64,000 nucleotides of DNA from Actinernus sp. WN-2022 (taxonomy: Eukaryota; Cnidaria; Anthozoa; Actiniaria; Actinernidae): positions 136,544,365-136,608,364 of the forward strand of contig JAOWCC010001634.1 of assembly GCA_030867875.1 (NCBI GenBank), in the 5' to 3' direction. Under the pieces are notes generated by a model, which had not been told where the DNA came from, did not search any database, and was given only the letters and a program-made list of their open reading frames with translations. Position 1 is the stretch's first letter, and each line of letters opens with the position of its first letter. Positions 1 through 11,612 of the stretch are shown here, piece by piece. The translations under genes were made by a program, and so were the position numbers.

Positions 1-742
1 TGTTGTGCTGAAAGATGTCAGATTATGTGAACGTATGCGAGTTCATAATTAATTTTGTTTTCGTGTGAAAAGTCACCCTTTTTAAATTATGTTAGTTGAT
101 AATTATGTCTATCCATCCAATCTTTGAAAATTTGGAAGAGGATTTCTTTCAGATTAGGTGCAGCTAGGCTGTCAATTAACAAGGATCTAGATGATATGAC
201 AACTTTGTAATTTAGGTCGAAATAGACGGCGTTGATCAAATACTGACGTTTTTTTAATGAAACCGTCATCCACCTGTTTCGAAATCTACAGACGACACCC
301 CAAAGCAAATGTTTTCTATAGAAACAAATAAAACATACACAGAGTATATGTCCTCATATGTCGGAGTTTATTTAACGTTGGCGGAAACTTTTTCTTCCAT
401 TTGAGTAACTTCTTCTCGCCATTTTATTTATTTTTCCTCCTGACTCTTTACGGGAAAAACACTTTATATCACCACATTCGTTTAATTAATAAAATAATAT
501 GCCGTCTCCTCTTTTGAAAATGGGTTCTATCGTGTAATAAGAGCGAAACAGCTGTCTATGGCTGCCACCAGCTAAAGTTGTTCTGATCACAAACATTAAC
601 TAATGAGTTTACTAGTTGTAAAATTAATATACGCGTGGATTTTTTGGTATAAAAAGCTCAGATGTTAGAAATGGCATTTCATTGGCTTCTACTAAAACAA
701 GTATGATCAGTATTGTTAGCTCTCTAAACAGTTTTTTTTTCA
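1..742. other. Left flank, no gene recognised
   Basis: AT-rich sequence with no splice-bounded coding segment or known repeat that I can identify. If the receptor exon at 1206-1902 belongs to a working gene, its downstream exons should lie here or beyond the left edge. I found none here. Confidence 0.4.
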
Positions 743-2180
743 GCAAGCGTTGCCATCTCAGATTCGCATAATCTGCATCGAATGTTGTCTACCGTCAGTA
801 TTCCGTACTTGTAAGCCTTATCTATGGTAACAAAAAAATCAGGTTTGTTTTGAAATGTTTATTGTGTCTTAAACCGTCCTTGAAATATTAAATAGTGCCT
901 TGAGGCATATTCAAGAACCATTGAGCTTTCGAACGACGTGGCGACAGTGTGTATGAACCGAAACTAAAGGACTGTCCTAACTCCTAAAATATATCGGAAA
1001 TGTCACAGTTCTTTAATTTGCTTCCGTGATCCTGTGATTTTGAATTTCACTCTTAAAAATTCATCGACTGAAATTACCTTCGTTCAAAAACACAGTATTT
1101 TTTTATTGAAAATTGCCAGTGATTTAGCCAGTCTCGGTGTAGCCGCGTGATCAGAACATAATGAGTAATTTTGCTATGAAGTTATCAATTTACTCAATAA
1201 CTTACCATGTGCTCTCTCTTTTGCCGACTGAAGTATACTCTTAAAATGTTCGTTGGTTGTAAGATGAGGACTAAAGCTCTGAAAATACGACACACCGTAC
1301 CCCATATCTCGCTTGGAATCAATCTCCTCCTTTACAAAACTTGATATCTGCGACCAAATCTTCTCCGTCGAAGCCAAAATAGCAATTCTATTCCATCTGA
1401 ACTGTCTTAAGATTCTTAAAAAGAATTTCCCTGACTGGGTAAAGGTTCCCACGGTTCGTGTAAACGTTGGGTATTTCTTCTTGTTAGACAGTTCAGCGCT
1501 AGCACAACCATAGGATATCATGGGAACGTTCCAGTGTGCTGCTAAAAATCCTCCAGAGCTACAGCCAACAGAACAAGCAGGACCTATGTAGGCATTTACA
1601 TTGGGTTTTGCTATCCAAAGATCTGAAATAGCGTTCAAGGCGGGCCCTGTCTCGCATTTACTGTCTCTCCAAATGTAAGTCAGGTTGTACGCCGGTAAAA
1701 GCTGTAGCTTTCTAACGGTACTTATACCAACGAGTACCGCGGAAGCAAGACGTGGACCTGCCGGCCAGTTACCATTCCAAGGAATTAAAGCCCCGATTTT
1801 GAATTCCTTTGATCTTGTTACTCTGACATTCTCAATACCATTGAGTAAAATCGCTATTAAAGCTACGTACATGTATGCAAGTTTAGCTCGAGAAAAGTCC
1901 ATGTTCTCGGACGAGAGACAAATGAGGCGAAAGCTTACCCGAGGACTGACTGTTGGATAGCATTCGATGAGTTATCGCTGGCTGCGATGCATTTTTATCC
2001 CCGGGTTTTATCTCGTCTCTTCCTGGCAATTAAGCTCTCACTCGGATCAGTGACGGCAGTAGAAGTTTAAAAACATTCGTAGAAGTGTAAGGTATCTTTC
2101 CTCGAAGTAAAGCGGTCATGCCGAAAATTGTGGTGATACATACCCTGCATTTGCATACAGGAAGGAACGGATCAATTATC
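743..2180. repeat. Segmental duplication, copy A (receptor exon plus flanks)
   Basis: This block aligns with 10201-11612. The order of matching pieces is the same: an intron part (cagcaagcgttgccatctca onward), the receptor exon, its 5' leader and a short upstream tail (catttgcat...ggaagga). The exon and leader are nearly identical, while the intron side and the far upstream side differ by many substitutions and indels. Copy A carries about 100 bp more than copy B upstream of the leader. Confidence 0.9.
1206..1902 (-). CDS. First coding exon of an ANF-receptor/guanylate-cyclase-type membrane receptor, copy A (partial gene)
   Basis: Residues 1-30 look like a signal peptide with a hydrophobic core (YMYVALIAILL). 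The rest matches the start of the periplasmic-binding-like ligand domain (ANF_receptor) of natriuretic peptide receptors and receptor guanylate cyclases: KIGALIPWNGNWP, YIGPACSVGCSSGGFLAAHW, a VPMISYGCA segment, and FTRTVGTFTQSGKF followed by RILRQFRWNRIAILAS. The exon ends at ATG|GTAAGT, an ideal donor, so it is a 5' exon of a longer gene with its ATG at 1902. No transmembrane, kinase-like or cyclase exon is visible in the window, so the effector type is unknown. It differs from copy B by six bases. It could be one of two alternative first exons or an orphan exon copy. Confidence 0.75.
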
Positions 2181-3347
2181 TGAAAGCTTTCGCGGTCTAA
2201 ATATGTTCTCAAGTTCTTTTGTTTTTCAGATTTTGTGGTATCAGATTGGCTGTAGCGAAACAAAGGCTAGCGGGAATTTCAAAGATTCTCACGGGAGCGA
2301 ATCAGAGACATGCGGCTACCTTCTGAATAAAAAAAAAATACGGGGCCTCGTATTGAAACCTTTGTGCGTGACAAGTAAAGCATATCGTGGAATGGGCTAT
2401 TGAACAACAGATTTCGGGAAAGTGGATTAAAGGAGCTGTGTCACGGTAAGACTTTATTTCGTTTTCCGGGCCGGAAAGAGGTATTTCCACCGATTTTGAT
2501 ATGAACTAACGAACCTCTCGGCCATGTGGGATGCTTAAAATCAAAGCAAATATGCAGAAATGACTAACAAACAGTGTATAGAAATAGTCTCCAGGGAAAC
2601 TATTGAAAATCCTTTCAATGAGGCGGGAGGGATGTTTAACTGTTTGTATCCAATTAACAGCCACTAAACGAGCGATTACTCGATACATGCGCAGTACCAT
2701 GACATAGCCCCTTTAAACCCTTGGCTTTACAAATGGACCGCTCGCTGCCTAGTTTAAAGTCGCATACTATAGACCAGTTTACGATTCATGGGCAGTTGCA
2801 CAAATCCTTTGTTTATTTGGCGGGTAGGCAGATAAGATAAGATCAATTTTATTTATCCACGCTGACCTAATTCAACATATATAAAGCTGGTTTCCAATAG
2901 GGGCGTGCTTAAAAATTAAGTAAAAATACAATGATGATAAATTACAATATGTTCCAAAGCTAATTCCTAAAATAAGTGCTACATTAATTAATATTTTGGA
3001 GTTTACTCTTAATATCAAAAATTGAGGGACTAGCTGTGCTGGCAAACGTGCAATTGTGTTTTCAGTTTTCCATACATTTGTCTGTAACAACAAGTCATAG
3101 TCCGCGGTAAAATTTACAGTACATGTAGATTTGCACTTTGTTTTAAAATCTTTTTGAGCCTCGGAGCTGGATGCTCTGAATGTACACATTAACCTGAATA
3201 AATAACTTATTGAAGAAGTTTATTGTGTCTAATTGATAAAGGTGTACGGTTATCGAACTCAAACCGAAGTCCTAGCTGAAGCTTGGCTGATTGAAAGCGA
3301 AAACTGATTCTCCACAAACTTGCATTCAACAAAGCAAGGTTCAAGCC
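2181..3347. other. No gene recognised; one LINE-like tail
   Basis: No coding segment supported. At about 2835-2852 a short AGATAAGATAAGAT tract precedes ttttatttatcc. On the minus strand it resembles the ATCTT-repeat tail seen at the LINE end near 24.39 kb, so it may be a truncated LINE tail. Confidence 0.35.
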
Positions 3348-3465
3348 GTGAACTTAACATCCCAGGGGCAGTTTGTGAACGACGGGCAGAAAACGGACGG
3401 AGGGGGAGGGGAGAAGGAAAGAGGAAGGGGAAAGAAGAGCCCCTGGGGACACTTACTGTAAAATG
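3348..3465. repeat. Purine-rich inverted repeat, left arm
   Basis: Contains cccaggggcagtttgtgaac followed by a long GA-rich tract and cccctggggaca. The reverse complement recurs at 4346-4475 (tgtccccagcg, a CT-rich tract, gttcacaaactgcccctggg). The two arms are about 0.9 kb apart and face each other. Confidence 0.8.
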
Positions 3466-4345
3466 TATTTATTTTAGCTGCTAATGAGGGGCTTTGTACG
3501 CCCCGGTCCCTTGTGTCCCATAGAGCATACTTAAACCACTCCTTGACGTAGTTCACGCCACTTGACGCCTTCCAGCTAACCCTCGAGTTCAGTTGTGCTC
3601 TAGGGTTCGTTTTCCCGTTGTCATAATACTCATCAGTTTCTCTGGATATTTTATGGGGCGTCTAATAGGTTTTTTCCAACTCTTAACCTCCAGGAGTTTT
3701 CCGGGCAGGCATGCACTGGGTTGGACAACATGTTTCCAGGTTTTTTCCTGCAGTAAGGCGGGTAAACATTTTCCCTGGATTTTCGTGTCCGGCAGTCTTC
3801 CCACTAAAATAGTACTTAGTTATTTTACCTTTATATGAACTTCAGTTACAGACCATTCTTTATATTATTGTTATCACTGACGTGTGCATACACTGTGTTC
3901 ACCCTTGTAATAGCTTGTAACTAGACCATTATTCTTACATTAATAAATGCGTGCTGGACGGCTACCCTCCACATCATTGTGTTCTCATTGTTTATAAATA
4001 GAAATGTTTTCTTATTCGGCTGAACGAAGTGAAAGAGAATAGAAGACCAGTTCTAACAATCTTATTTGGATTAATACACGCATGAAGTCAAAGAAGCTCA
4101 ATAACACTGCTGATTCGATTTAAATTTTTGAAAAGGTTTTACAAAGAAAAAGCTGAGTAAGAAAGATGGAATAGAATACCTTCCTGTGTCTGCAATACCT
4201 CCCGGCGTCACATGATATGACTCTACAGGCTGCCAAACACATTGTTTAGTGCGACATCGCTGATTGGCCACAACTCGGAATGTGGCGCACATTCCAAATT
4301 GCGGTCAATCAGAGAGAGTCTGAAAATTAGATCTGGAACTGGTCT
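3466..4345. other. Interval between inverted purine-rich arms
   Basis: No gene recognised. On the minus strand, 3500-3580 (AAACCACTCCTTGACG then CACTTGACGCC on the plus strand) resembles 4715-4775 (AAACCACTCCTTAGAC then CACTTGACATCG). This gives a second, direct, diverged repeat pair in the same region. The remainder is AT-rich. Confidence 0.4.
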
Positions 4346-4475
4346 TTACAGTAAATGTCCCCAGCGTCTCTTCTTTCCCCTTCCCCTTTTCCTTCTCCCC
4401 TCCCCCTCCCCCTCCGTCTGTTTTCTGCTCGTCGTTCACAAACTGCCCCTGGGTCTCCGAGGATGTGAACTTACT
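4346..4475. repeat. Purine-rich inverted repeat, right arm
   Basis: Reverse-complement partner of 3348-3465. The pyrimidine tract here is CTTTCCCC-type with repeated CCCCTCC units. Confidence 0.8.
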
Positions 4476-4944
4476 GTAGATAAGATTCTAAGGTCCGTTA
4501 TTGTATGACTGATGCCTGAGGCCACAATTGTCTAACATCTATCAATCGTCTTATTGATAGAATTCAGTAGATTAATTTATTAGACACGTAGACTAAGTAT
4601 AATTATATTAAATAGTATTTGATAATTTTGGTAATTAAATTCATGATATATCTTTTCTATTTGTAATGAACTTATTATCATCGTCGACCCCTTGGGACGT
4701 TCATACTCCTTATAAACCACTCCTTAGACCTGTCACACCACTTGACATCGCACTTCAGCAACCCTAGTTTCCTAACTGCTTTTCTGTTTTCTTGCATGAT
4801 AGTAACACATCCTGTACGTTTCAATAAAACGCTGCTGACTTCCGTGCGGCTCCCTCCAATAGTCATTGTCATTATTAATAATGTAAAATAGAAGTGTTTT
4901 CTATTCGGCTGAGCAATGCGAAAGATAATATAATACCTAACTGC

Positions 4945-5169
4945 AATAGACCATTTTCTCAAGTATGCGCACGCAACAGGCTTGACGGGCCGGTAAATAC
5001 TTCACGTGGGAATCACGTAGTGGTTTCCTATAACCTTCCCTATTATTTCAACCAATACTAAATCCAAGCTGCCTACATGAAGTATTTCTTGGCGGGCCGT
5101 GAGTTTTGTTAGCTTTTGTTGATTTGGCGGGCCAATATTGCGTGCGCATACCTGAGAAAATGGTCTATT
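4945..5169. mobile_element. Foldback MITE-like element
   Basis: Terminal arms AATAGACCATTTTCTCAAG...GCGCACGCAA (from 4945) and the reverse complement ending at 5169 match over about 32 bp with one mismatch. A second inner match (gggccggtaaatacttcacg against gaagtatttcttggcgggcc) extends the foldback. It encodes nothing. No clear target duplication is seen. Confidence 0.75.
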
Positions 5170-6686
5170 GGCACTTGTGTAAACAGCGTTATTAAATTAT
5201 TTATCCACATCGTTTTAGACATGCATGTATATATAATGAGTCATTGTAGGGCAGGTAGTTGGCTTTGTCATAGTATTCAATTACTAGAAGTAATCATTGA
5301 TTATCAAAGCGCGTTCGACATATTTTTTGTAAGAGAAAGGACTGTGGTAACACAAAAGGCTGAAAGACTGCTGCAATGATGTAGACGGTGCAAATAATCC
5401 TGATCAAAAATGCTTGTTTTTAACTAATGTGAAAATTTTGATGTCTTTCAAGACTTATAAGTTACTATACAAGGGGATGCATCTGGGTATAAAAATGTAA
5501 TTATCTTTGTGTAACATTAAATCATTTGCATGCAATGCTTATGTGGCTATATGGATTCATTCGTGCATTCGTAGCAAATTTTGCTGTGTGGTATACAGTG
5601 TAAAGCAATAATTGGAGCCGGTTCGTGTAGAACACAAATTAACCATATAGCTAGCTACGGCTATTCATATGTGTATAAACTGCATTCCAGTTCCTAGCAT
5701 TCACAATACTAAGTACACTCCAGTGTAGAACATAAACTATATATGCATGTGTATAAAGTACACCCCATGAAGTTCCTTCAGAGCATTCACATTATTTTTC
5801 AAGTGAGAACAAAGTTGGCTGTCATTGTTAGTTGCAGAATAATTTATGGTCAATGTCCTGGCTTTGGTCAGTCTTGTTTCAGGTCCGTTAGAAATTCAGT
5901 GTAGATTAATTGATTAGGGAACACAGCAATGTCAACCCAATACTTTAAATTTCCCTCACCTTGTACTGTGTTGATATTCCAGTGCCTTGGAATATCAAAG
6001 TGTCGTTATAGATTAACTCTCTGTCATGTAATTTTAATTTGTATAACCAAGATGTACAAAGTGTCGCAACTCACACATACGGCAATTACGGGTATCTAGA
6101 AAACTCAGACCTAGATTTCTCTTCAGCCAGGTCATCTTACTGTTAGTAGTTTTGGTATCTATATGTACAGCGAAAAGCAGAATCCAATACAGCGAGCAAG
6201 CCAACAAAATTCACTTGGTTGTTACTGGATAGTTCAGCAGTTGATTTGAATCAGTTCTCTTTTAACGTTCAACTTCGCTAGTGACAGTACTTGTGTCGTC
6301 TTTAAGGTGCAGACCGCGCCGACAAAACAGACCATGTTTAATTTGACTTGATATAGTTTGGACATCAAACTTTGACGAATGCTACAGAGATAGCACACAC
6401 TTTCCTCAGGCTTTCATATATCGTACTTGCTAACTTTTTAAACATTATTGTATTGGATTGGGAAAATAATACACTTACTGGACGTTCACATAGCGGTTTT
6501 AATTTGCTCCAAGCATCGTGAAGTTACCAGGTCCCCGGCCGTTCATTATATCGAGGAATTTTGTAATACGTCTTCGTCCACGAACGTCTACGTCCAGAGA
6601 ACCCGTCACCAGATTAGGTTAGTGTGACGATTAATAATTAGTATCACAGCATTTAACTAGTTTTCCTATTCTACACATGTATATAC
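5170..6686. other. Gene-free interval with SINE-like tail
   Basis: No coding evidence. At about 5878-5905, caggtccgttagaaattcag matches the 3' part of the SINE body at about 38390-38410 (caggtcccgttagaattcag), so a truncated SINE tail is likely. Otherwise AT-rich and unremarkable. Confidence 0.4.
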
Positions 6687-7128
6687 AGTGAACTCTCTCT
6701 TAAGCGACCACTCTTGGTGCACGGACAAAGTGGTCGCTTACGGGAGGTGGTCGCTTACGGGGAAAAGCAACAAGTGCTTGCTAAACGGATCAGACTTCTA
6801 GCACAGCTCTAGCGCGCTGTCTCCATAACAACATAGCTAAGCTGTCAGCGCCATTAAAAATTGAACTTTATGGTATTTGAGTAATGATTTTCTAAAAATA
6901 CAGTACAATCTACTTTGGTGGTCGCTTATAGGAAACAAAAAACAATAGAAAATGTCAAGTGTTGAGACTAAAACGGTGGTCGCGGTCGCTTAAGAATTTT
7001 TGCGTCGGTCGCTTACGAGAGAGTTTTTAGAACAGAATTTGACTGTGAGAAAAAAACGGTTCTTCGGTAAAGTGGTCGCTTATGGGAGGTGGTCGCTTAC
7101 GGGAAGTGGTCGCAGGAGAGAGTTGACT
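6687..7128. repeat. Repeat element with multiple GGTCGCTTA motifs and inverted ends
   Basis: The motif ggtcgcttacgg or close variants occur at about 6732, 6749, 6921, 6975, 7072 and 7090. The ends are inverted: gtgaactctctcttaagcga at the left and a gtcgcaggagagagttgac segment at the right. This looks like a non-coding element with subterminal binding-site-like repeats. The short ORF across it is low complexity and not supported as a gene. Confidence 0.6.
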
Positions 7129-7284
7129 ATGTCTTTCCATATTTCTCCTTTCATTATTTTATCTGTTATTGTATACAATTTAATCTTATAATACTTCACG
7201 TTCACGTTTAAAAGAACTTTCGTGCTCATGTAATTTAAATATCCAAATTTTTAGTTATCCTGCGTCTGGAGCCCATTACCCGAA

Positions 7285-7592
7285 GCGTCCATCTGTCATA
7301 TATTCGTGATGCAGCGTTTTCACAGACCGGGTTATTTTTAGATTTCATTTCTCGTTGTTCGCTTCCATCGCGGAATGTTGTCAACAAAAGATACTTCGTT
7401 AGCTCAAGAATGATATGTATGAATGTATACGCATTTCTCTTGTTAAGTCGTGCAACATGGCTGCAACATCATTAATCATTTGAATTAAAATTACGTAAAC
7501 GCTTCTGATTGGCTAGCGAAAACAAACACATTCTAAAAATAACCCGGTCTGTAAAAACGCTGCTTCATAGACGTAGTATGGGAGATGGACAC
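7285..7592. mobile_element. Foldback element
   Basis: Inverted arms: 7285-7342 (gcgtccatctgtcatatatt...gatgcagcgttttcacagac...ttatttttaga) and 7532-7592 (reverse complement, with a few mismatches). They enclose about 190 bp without coding potential. Confidence 0.75.
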
Positions 7593-8306
7593 TCCTGCCT
7601 GCGTGCAATATCGCGGCATCTAAAGTAGAGTTGCTTCAAGTCGAACTCTCTTAGTCACTGGGTAAGCGATTACTGGGTCAAAAAGCGAGCGCGAGAATTG
7701 AAGTGAAAGGCGAGTTCGACTTGTTTCACTTGCAGGAAATTGAATCGAGGGATTATCTTTTGTCGCGAAAACATGTTTCTGGGGCGGAGCTTATATTTCG
7801 CGCCTTTGACAAACTCTTTATGAGTGCATACTCAAATTGTAAACACCACATCCACGGTCGACTGACTTGACGTGTCAATATATAATGCCTGAAGAATTGA
7901 CGCTTTGTGATTGGGCAAATCTTAGTACGTCATAAGCCACGCCTCCGGTTGAAAAATCAACCGGTAAATTTGGCGCGCTGCAAGTGGGAAAAGTCCTTCG
8001 TGCGGGGGCTAAGAAGGACTTTGAGAAAGTCTACCTCTAAAGTTGTTATCATAGCGAGGCAACAAAAGGTGGAAGTGTAGTAGTATTCAAAACTTAAATA
8101 TACGAAATTGTAGCATAAACTGAGTTTGGGTTAAACTAATAGGCCGTATCTCAACATTTGTTTAATTCGGTTTGGATTTTAAGAGTCATTTCAAGAGGCA
8201 AATTGTAAAGATTATTTTACGATTCCCACCTTTCAATTAGGGTCGGGTGAAACCTCTCGAAACGAGCGATAGTATTGGCCTACCAATAATAGAAAACATT
8301 TAACAT
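7593..8306. other. No gene recognised
   Basis: Mixed-composition sequence without ORFs, splice-bounded coding or repeats that I can name. Confidence 0.35.
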
Positions 8307-8378
8307 CAGCAGAAATATCGGCGAGAGAAGGACGGAATTGATCATTTCCGGCCTTGATTCTCGCCGATATTTCTGCTA
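8307..8378. repeat. Short inverted repeat
   Basis: cagcagaaatatcggcgag (8307-8325) and its reverse complement ctcgccgatatttctgct (about 8360-8377) flank a 34-bp spacer. Probably the core of a small foldback element. Confidence 0.6.
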
Positions 8379-8699
8379 ATATTGAATGCAGACAAGGAGA
8401 AAAGGCTAATTGATGTACCTACATCGCTATTGGTTAAAATTACGTGGAGATAAACTTAAGGTAAGGGCTCTTTCCACACCCCGTTTTGAAAAGTTCGTCA
8501 TATACAAATTTGCATTGTATTTTCCCGCCTAATTTTTCGCAACGGTGGTTTCTATGGCAACAGTATCACTCGTGGATTTAAGCAACCAGTTTCTACAATT
8601 CTGTAAAGTTTTATGATTTTTACTTGAAAGGTGGTCAAGAAAACACGAAGAAAGGATTTTTACCTCGTTTTCATGTTCAAACGCTTGAGAAGGTTTGAG

Positions 8700-8895
8700 C
8701 CAAATTAATTTGAGCCGAGCCAGGGTCTGGATTTGTGCCTAATTTGGGCTGTCGGGGCCGGGAAATCAGGGTTCGTTTTAAAAAAAGTAGAGCAATCAGG
8801 GTTTTGGAGCTCCCTTTTGGGGTCAGGGTTTGAACCTCATGTCCGCACATACCTACTTATGTATGTATCACATAAGTATCCCTCCCCCCCCCCCC
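8700..8895. repeat. Dispersed repeat, copy 1 (plus orientation)
   Basis: Shares aaatcagggttcgtt, gagcaatcagggtttt, tttgaacctcatgtccgcac and atacctac with 24650-24835, where it lies in the opposite orientation. The copy ends in a poly-C run at about 8883-8900. The short ORF here is part of the repeat, not a host gene. Confidence 0.7.
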
Positions 8896-8900
8896 CCCCC

Positions 8901-10200
8901 TCCCCGTTCTTTGCTGGGAAGTAGTTATTTTACAAAATGGCTGCCACAAGGACAATGCGCGGGATAATTGTATTTGCTCTCCAAGCCGGGCGCCTAGCCC
9001 GGCGATCGCGATTACATGATGCTAGCCCGGTTTGCAGGGCTAGTCCGGTCTCTCTATAAAAGCGGGCCAGCCCGCCTCATGTATTCGAGGCGTGCCAGAC
9101 AGTACCATAGCCTTGTTGTTCTTTGTTAACTCTTTGACAACGGACCGTGTTTGAGCCCAATTGGTGAAATCCTGAGTGCTAACTCAACCCTCCCCCCTCA
9201 GTTCCAGTTTGGCTAGCCCGGGGTAATTAAATAATGCTGACCTGTTAAGCCAAGGGCTGAAACTTTCCCCACAATGCTATTCGGGAGAATTCTACGTACT
9301 CGTCGACGGTAGGTATTGCAACTTCTGTAGGGTTTCCAATGAAATATGCTCTAATTTTGGACAAAAAAGCCACTGAAATAGAGCTAGAGGTCATCATTAA
9401 GTCTGAGGACGGCTGAAAAGTACTTGGTTTGCTATTAGTAGGCCTTGTGAGGGGATTTCACAGGTTTTTCCGTTATGTTTCTGCTTTGAGACACATGAAA
9501 AAAAATCTTCAATGAAATCCTTGAAATTCTGCAGTTGGTGATCTTTTACTCTTGCTCAACCTATTAGGATGTGTTTTTGACACTTTAAAGCAACGGCTTG
9601 AGTCCAAATCACCGCTCTTAGTTGTAGGGGTAAAAGACTTATTTTAAAAAACTCTACAGGAGTCCCAGAGGGGGGGGGAACCCCTTGTGAATTGTTCGTC
9701 CATTACCCAGCATGCAATTGGAGGTGGGTATAGGAAAACGTGGTGGAGAGAAATGCAGCATTATGAATAGCGTGGTTCACAGTCGCTTAGTGTGTTTTGT
9801 GCAAACAAACCTGGTGGTTGGAAAGATTAAAGAAGGTACTGTAACGAGTGAGTGCTGATGTTGTGTTTGCTTTTGATTTCAAGTGCGAATGGAAGGATTT
9901 TTTGAGCCGATTTTCAGCTCCTCAAAGAATGAGCTCTTCTCCAAAGTGGAAGAGCCAAGCGATCCCTGTTATAGGGATCGTCTTTCCAGCATGTCTAGAT
10001 GTGATGCAATATTTTTTCCAGGTACATGCTTCATATCGGTCACATAGGAGCGATATTTGCAGGGTCCGTCGCCAAAGGGTTAAATGAATGAATTCAACCT
10101 ACTGGTGTCCCTTTTAGTGGTATTAGGTATACTTTTGTGATTTTAGTTTGTGAGGTTGTATGATCTTGTACGGTCAAATTATTTTAAATGAAAGAGTTTT
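8901..10200. other. No gene recognised
   Basis: Holds a GC-rich patch near 8985-9090 with several ctagcccgg motifs and otherwise AT-rich sequence. A 79-codon open frame at 9848-10087 shows no recognisable protein pattern and was not called. Confidence 0.35.
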
Positions 10201-10624
10201 CAGCAAGCGTTGCCATCTCAGTTCGCATAATCTATGAAGCAAATTTTGTCTACCGTATTCCGAAATTGTAAGCCTTATCTGTAGTAAAAAACCTCAGGTT
10301 TGTTTTGAAATGTTTATTGGTTCTTAAACCGTACCGCGTCCTTGAAATGTTAAATAGTGCCTTGAGGCAAGCATCGTCGTTGGGCTTTCGAACGACATGA
10401 CGCCGACAGTATAATACAATGATGCATAGTACTGATATGAAACGGCGAATCTACAGCACCTAAGATATATCTCAAATGTCTACTGAGACAGTTATTTGCT
10501 TCCGTGATCCTGTGATTTCATCGACTGAAATTGCCTTGGTTCAAAAATACAGTATTTATTTTTTAATAGAAAATTCCAGAAATTCGTTCCGTGATTTAGG
10601 TTTAGTAGTGTAGCGGTGATCAGA

Positions 10625-10668
10625 ACATAAATGATTTTCTTGTCTATTGACAAGAAAATCATTTATGT
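10625..10668. repeat. Perfect 20-bp hairpin in the intron of copy B
   Basis: acataaatgattttcttgtc, a tatt loop, and the exact reverse complement. It sits 3' of the receptor exon on the minus strand, after gatcagaacataa, where copy A has no equivalent. It was therefore gained in copy B or lost from copy A. Confidence 0.85.
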
Positions 10669-10731
10669 CATTAACAAGTAGTGCGAGCCGATTTTGCTAG
10701 GACTGACTAATCAGTTTGTTCAATAACTTAC

Positions 10732-11428
10732 CATGTGCTCTCTCTTTTGCCGACTGAAGTATACTCTTAAAATGTTCGTTGGTTGTAAGATGAGGACTAA
10801 AGCTCTGAAAATACGACACACCGTACCCCATATCTCGCTTGGAATCAATCTCCTCCTTTACAAAACTTGATATCTGCGACCAAATCTTCTCCGTCGAAGC
10901 CAAAATAGCAATTCTATTCCATCTGAACTGTCTTAAGATTCTTAAAAAGAATTTCCCTGACTGGGTAAAGGTTCCCACGGTTCGTGTAAACGTTGGGTAT
11001 TTCTTCTTGTTAGACAGTTCAGCGCTAGCACAACCATAGGATATCATGGGAACGTTCCAGTGTGCTGCTAAAAATCCTCCAGAGCTACAGCCAACAGAAC
11101 AAGCAGGACCTATGTAGGCATTTACATTGGGTTTTGCTATCCAAAGATCTGAAATAGCGTTCAAGGCGGGCCCTGCCTCGCATTTACTGTCTCTCCAAAT
11201 GTAAGTCAGGTTGTACGCCGGTAAAAGCTGTAGCTTTCTAACGGTACTTATACCAACGAGTACCGCGGAAGCAAGACGTGAACCTACCGGCCAGTTACCA
11301 TTCCAAGGAATTAAAGCCCCGATTTTGAATTCCTTTGATCTTGTTACGCTGACATTCTCAATACCAGTGAGTAAAATCGCTATTAAAGCTACGTACATGT
11401 ATGCAAGTTTAGCTCGGGAAAAGTCCAT
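10732..11428 (-). CDS. First coding exon of an ANF-receptor/guanylate-cyclase-type membrane receptor, copy B (partial gene)
   Basis: Same 697-bp length, ATG and ATG|GTAAGT donor as copy A, with the same signal-peptide-like start and ANF_receptor motifs (IGALIPWNGNWP, GPACSVGCSSGG, VPMISYGCA, FRWNRIAILAS). Differences from copy A in protein order are N to T, R to S, A to V, P to S and T to A, plus one silent change. All lie in the first part of the exon, and the last 440 bp or so are identical. Copy B lies upstream of copy A in the direction of transcription, so both could be alternative first exons spliced to shared exons beyond the left edge. That is inference. Confidence 0.75.
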
Positions 11429-11612
11429 GTTCTCGGACTAGAGACAAATGAGGCGAAAGCTTACCCGAGGACTGACTGTTGGATAGCATTCGATGAGTTA
11501 TCGCCGGCTGCGATTAGTGACGGAGAGTGAGGGTAAAGTAAAGTAAAGCGAAAATTAATGTTAATACATACCAGACCTCATTTGCATTACGGAAGGAATT
11601 ATCAATTGTCTT

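Larger units (their letters stand above)
10201..11612. repeat. Segmental duplication, copy B (receptor exon plus flanks)
   Basis: Partner of 743-2180 in the same orientation. The exon and leader are about 99% identical. The intron side has many indels and an extra hairpin at 10625-10668 that copy A lacks. Confidence 0.9.

Noticed and set aside
1313..1960. Plus-strand ORFs across the receptor exon
   Set aside because: They are antisense to the ANF-receptor exon and recur in copy B only because the DNA is duplicated.
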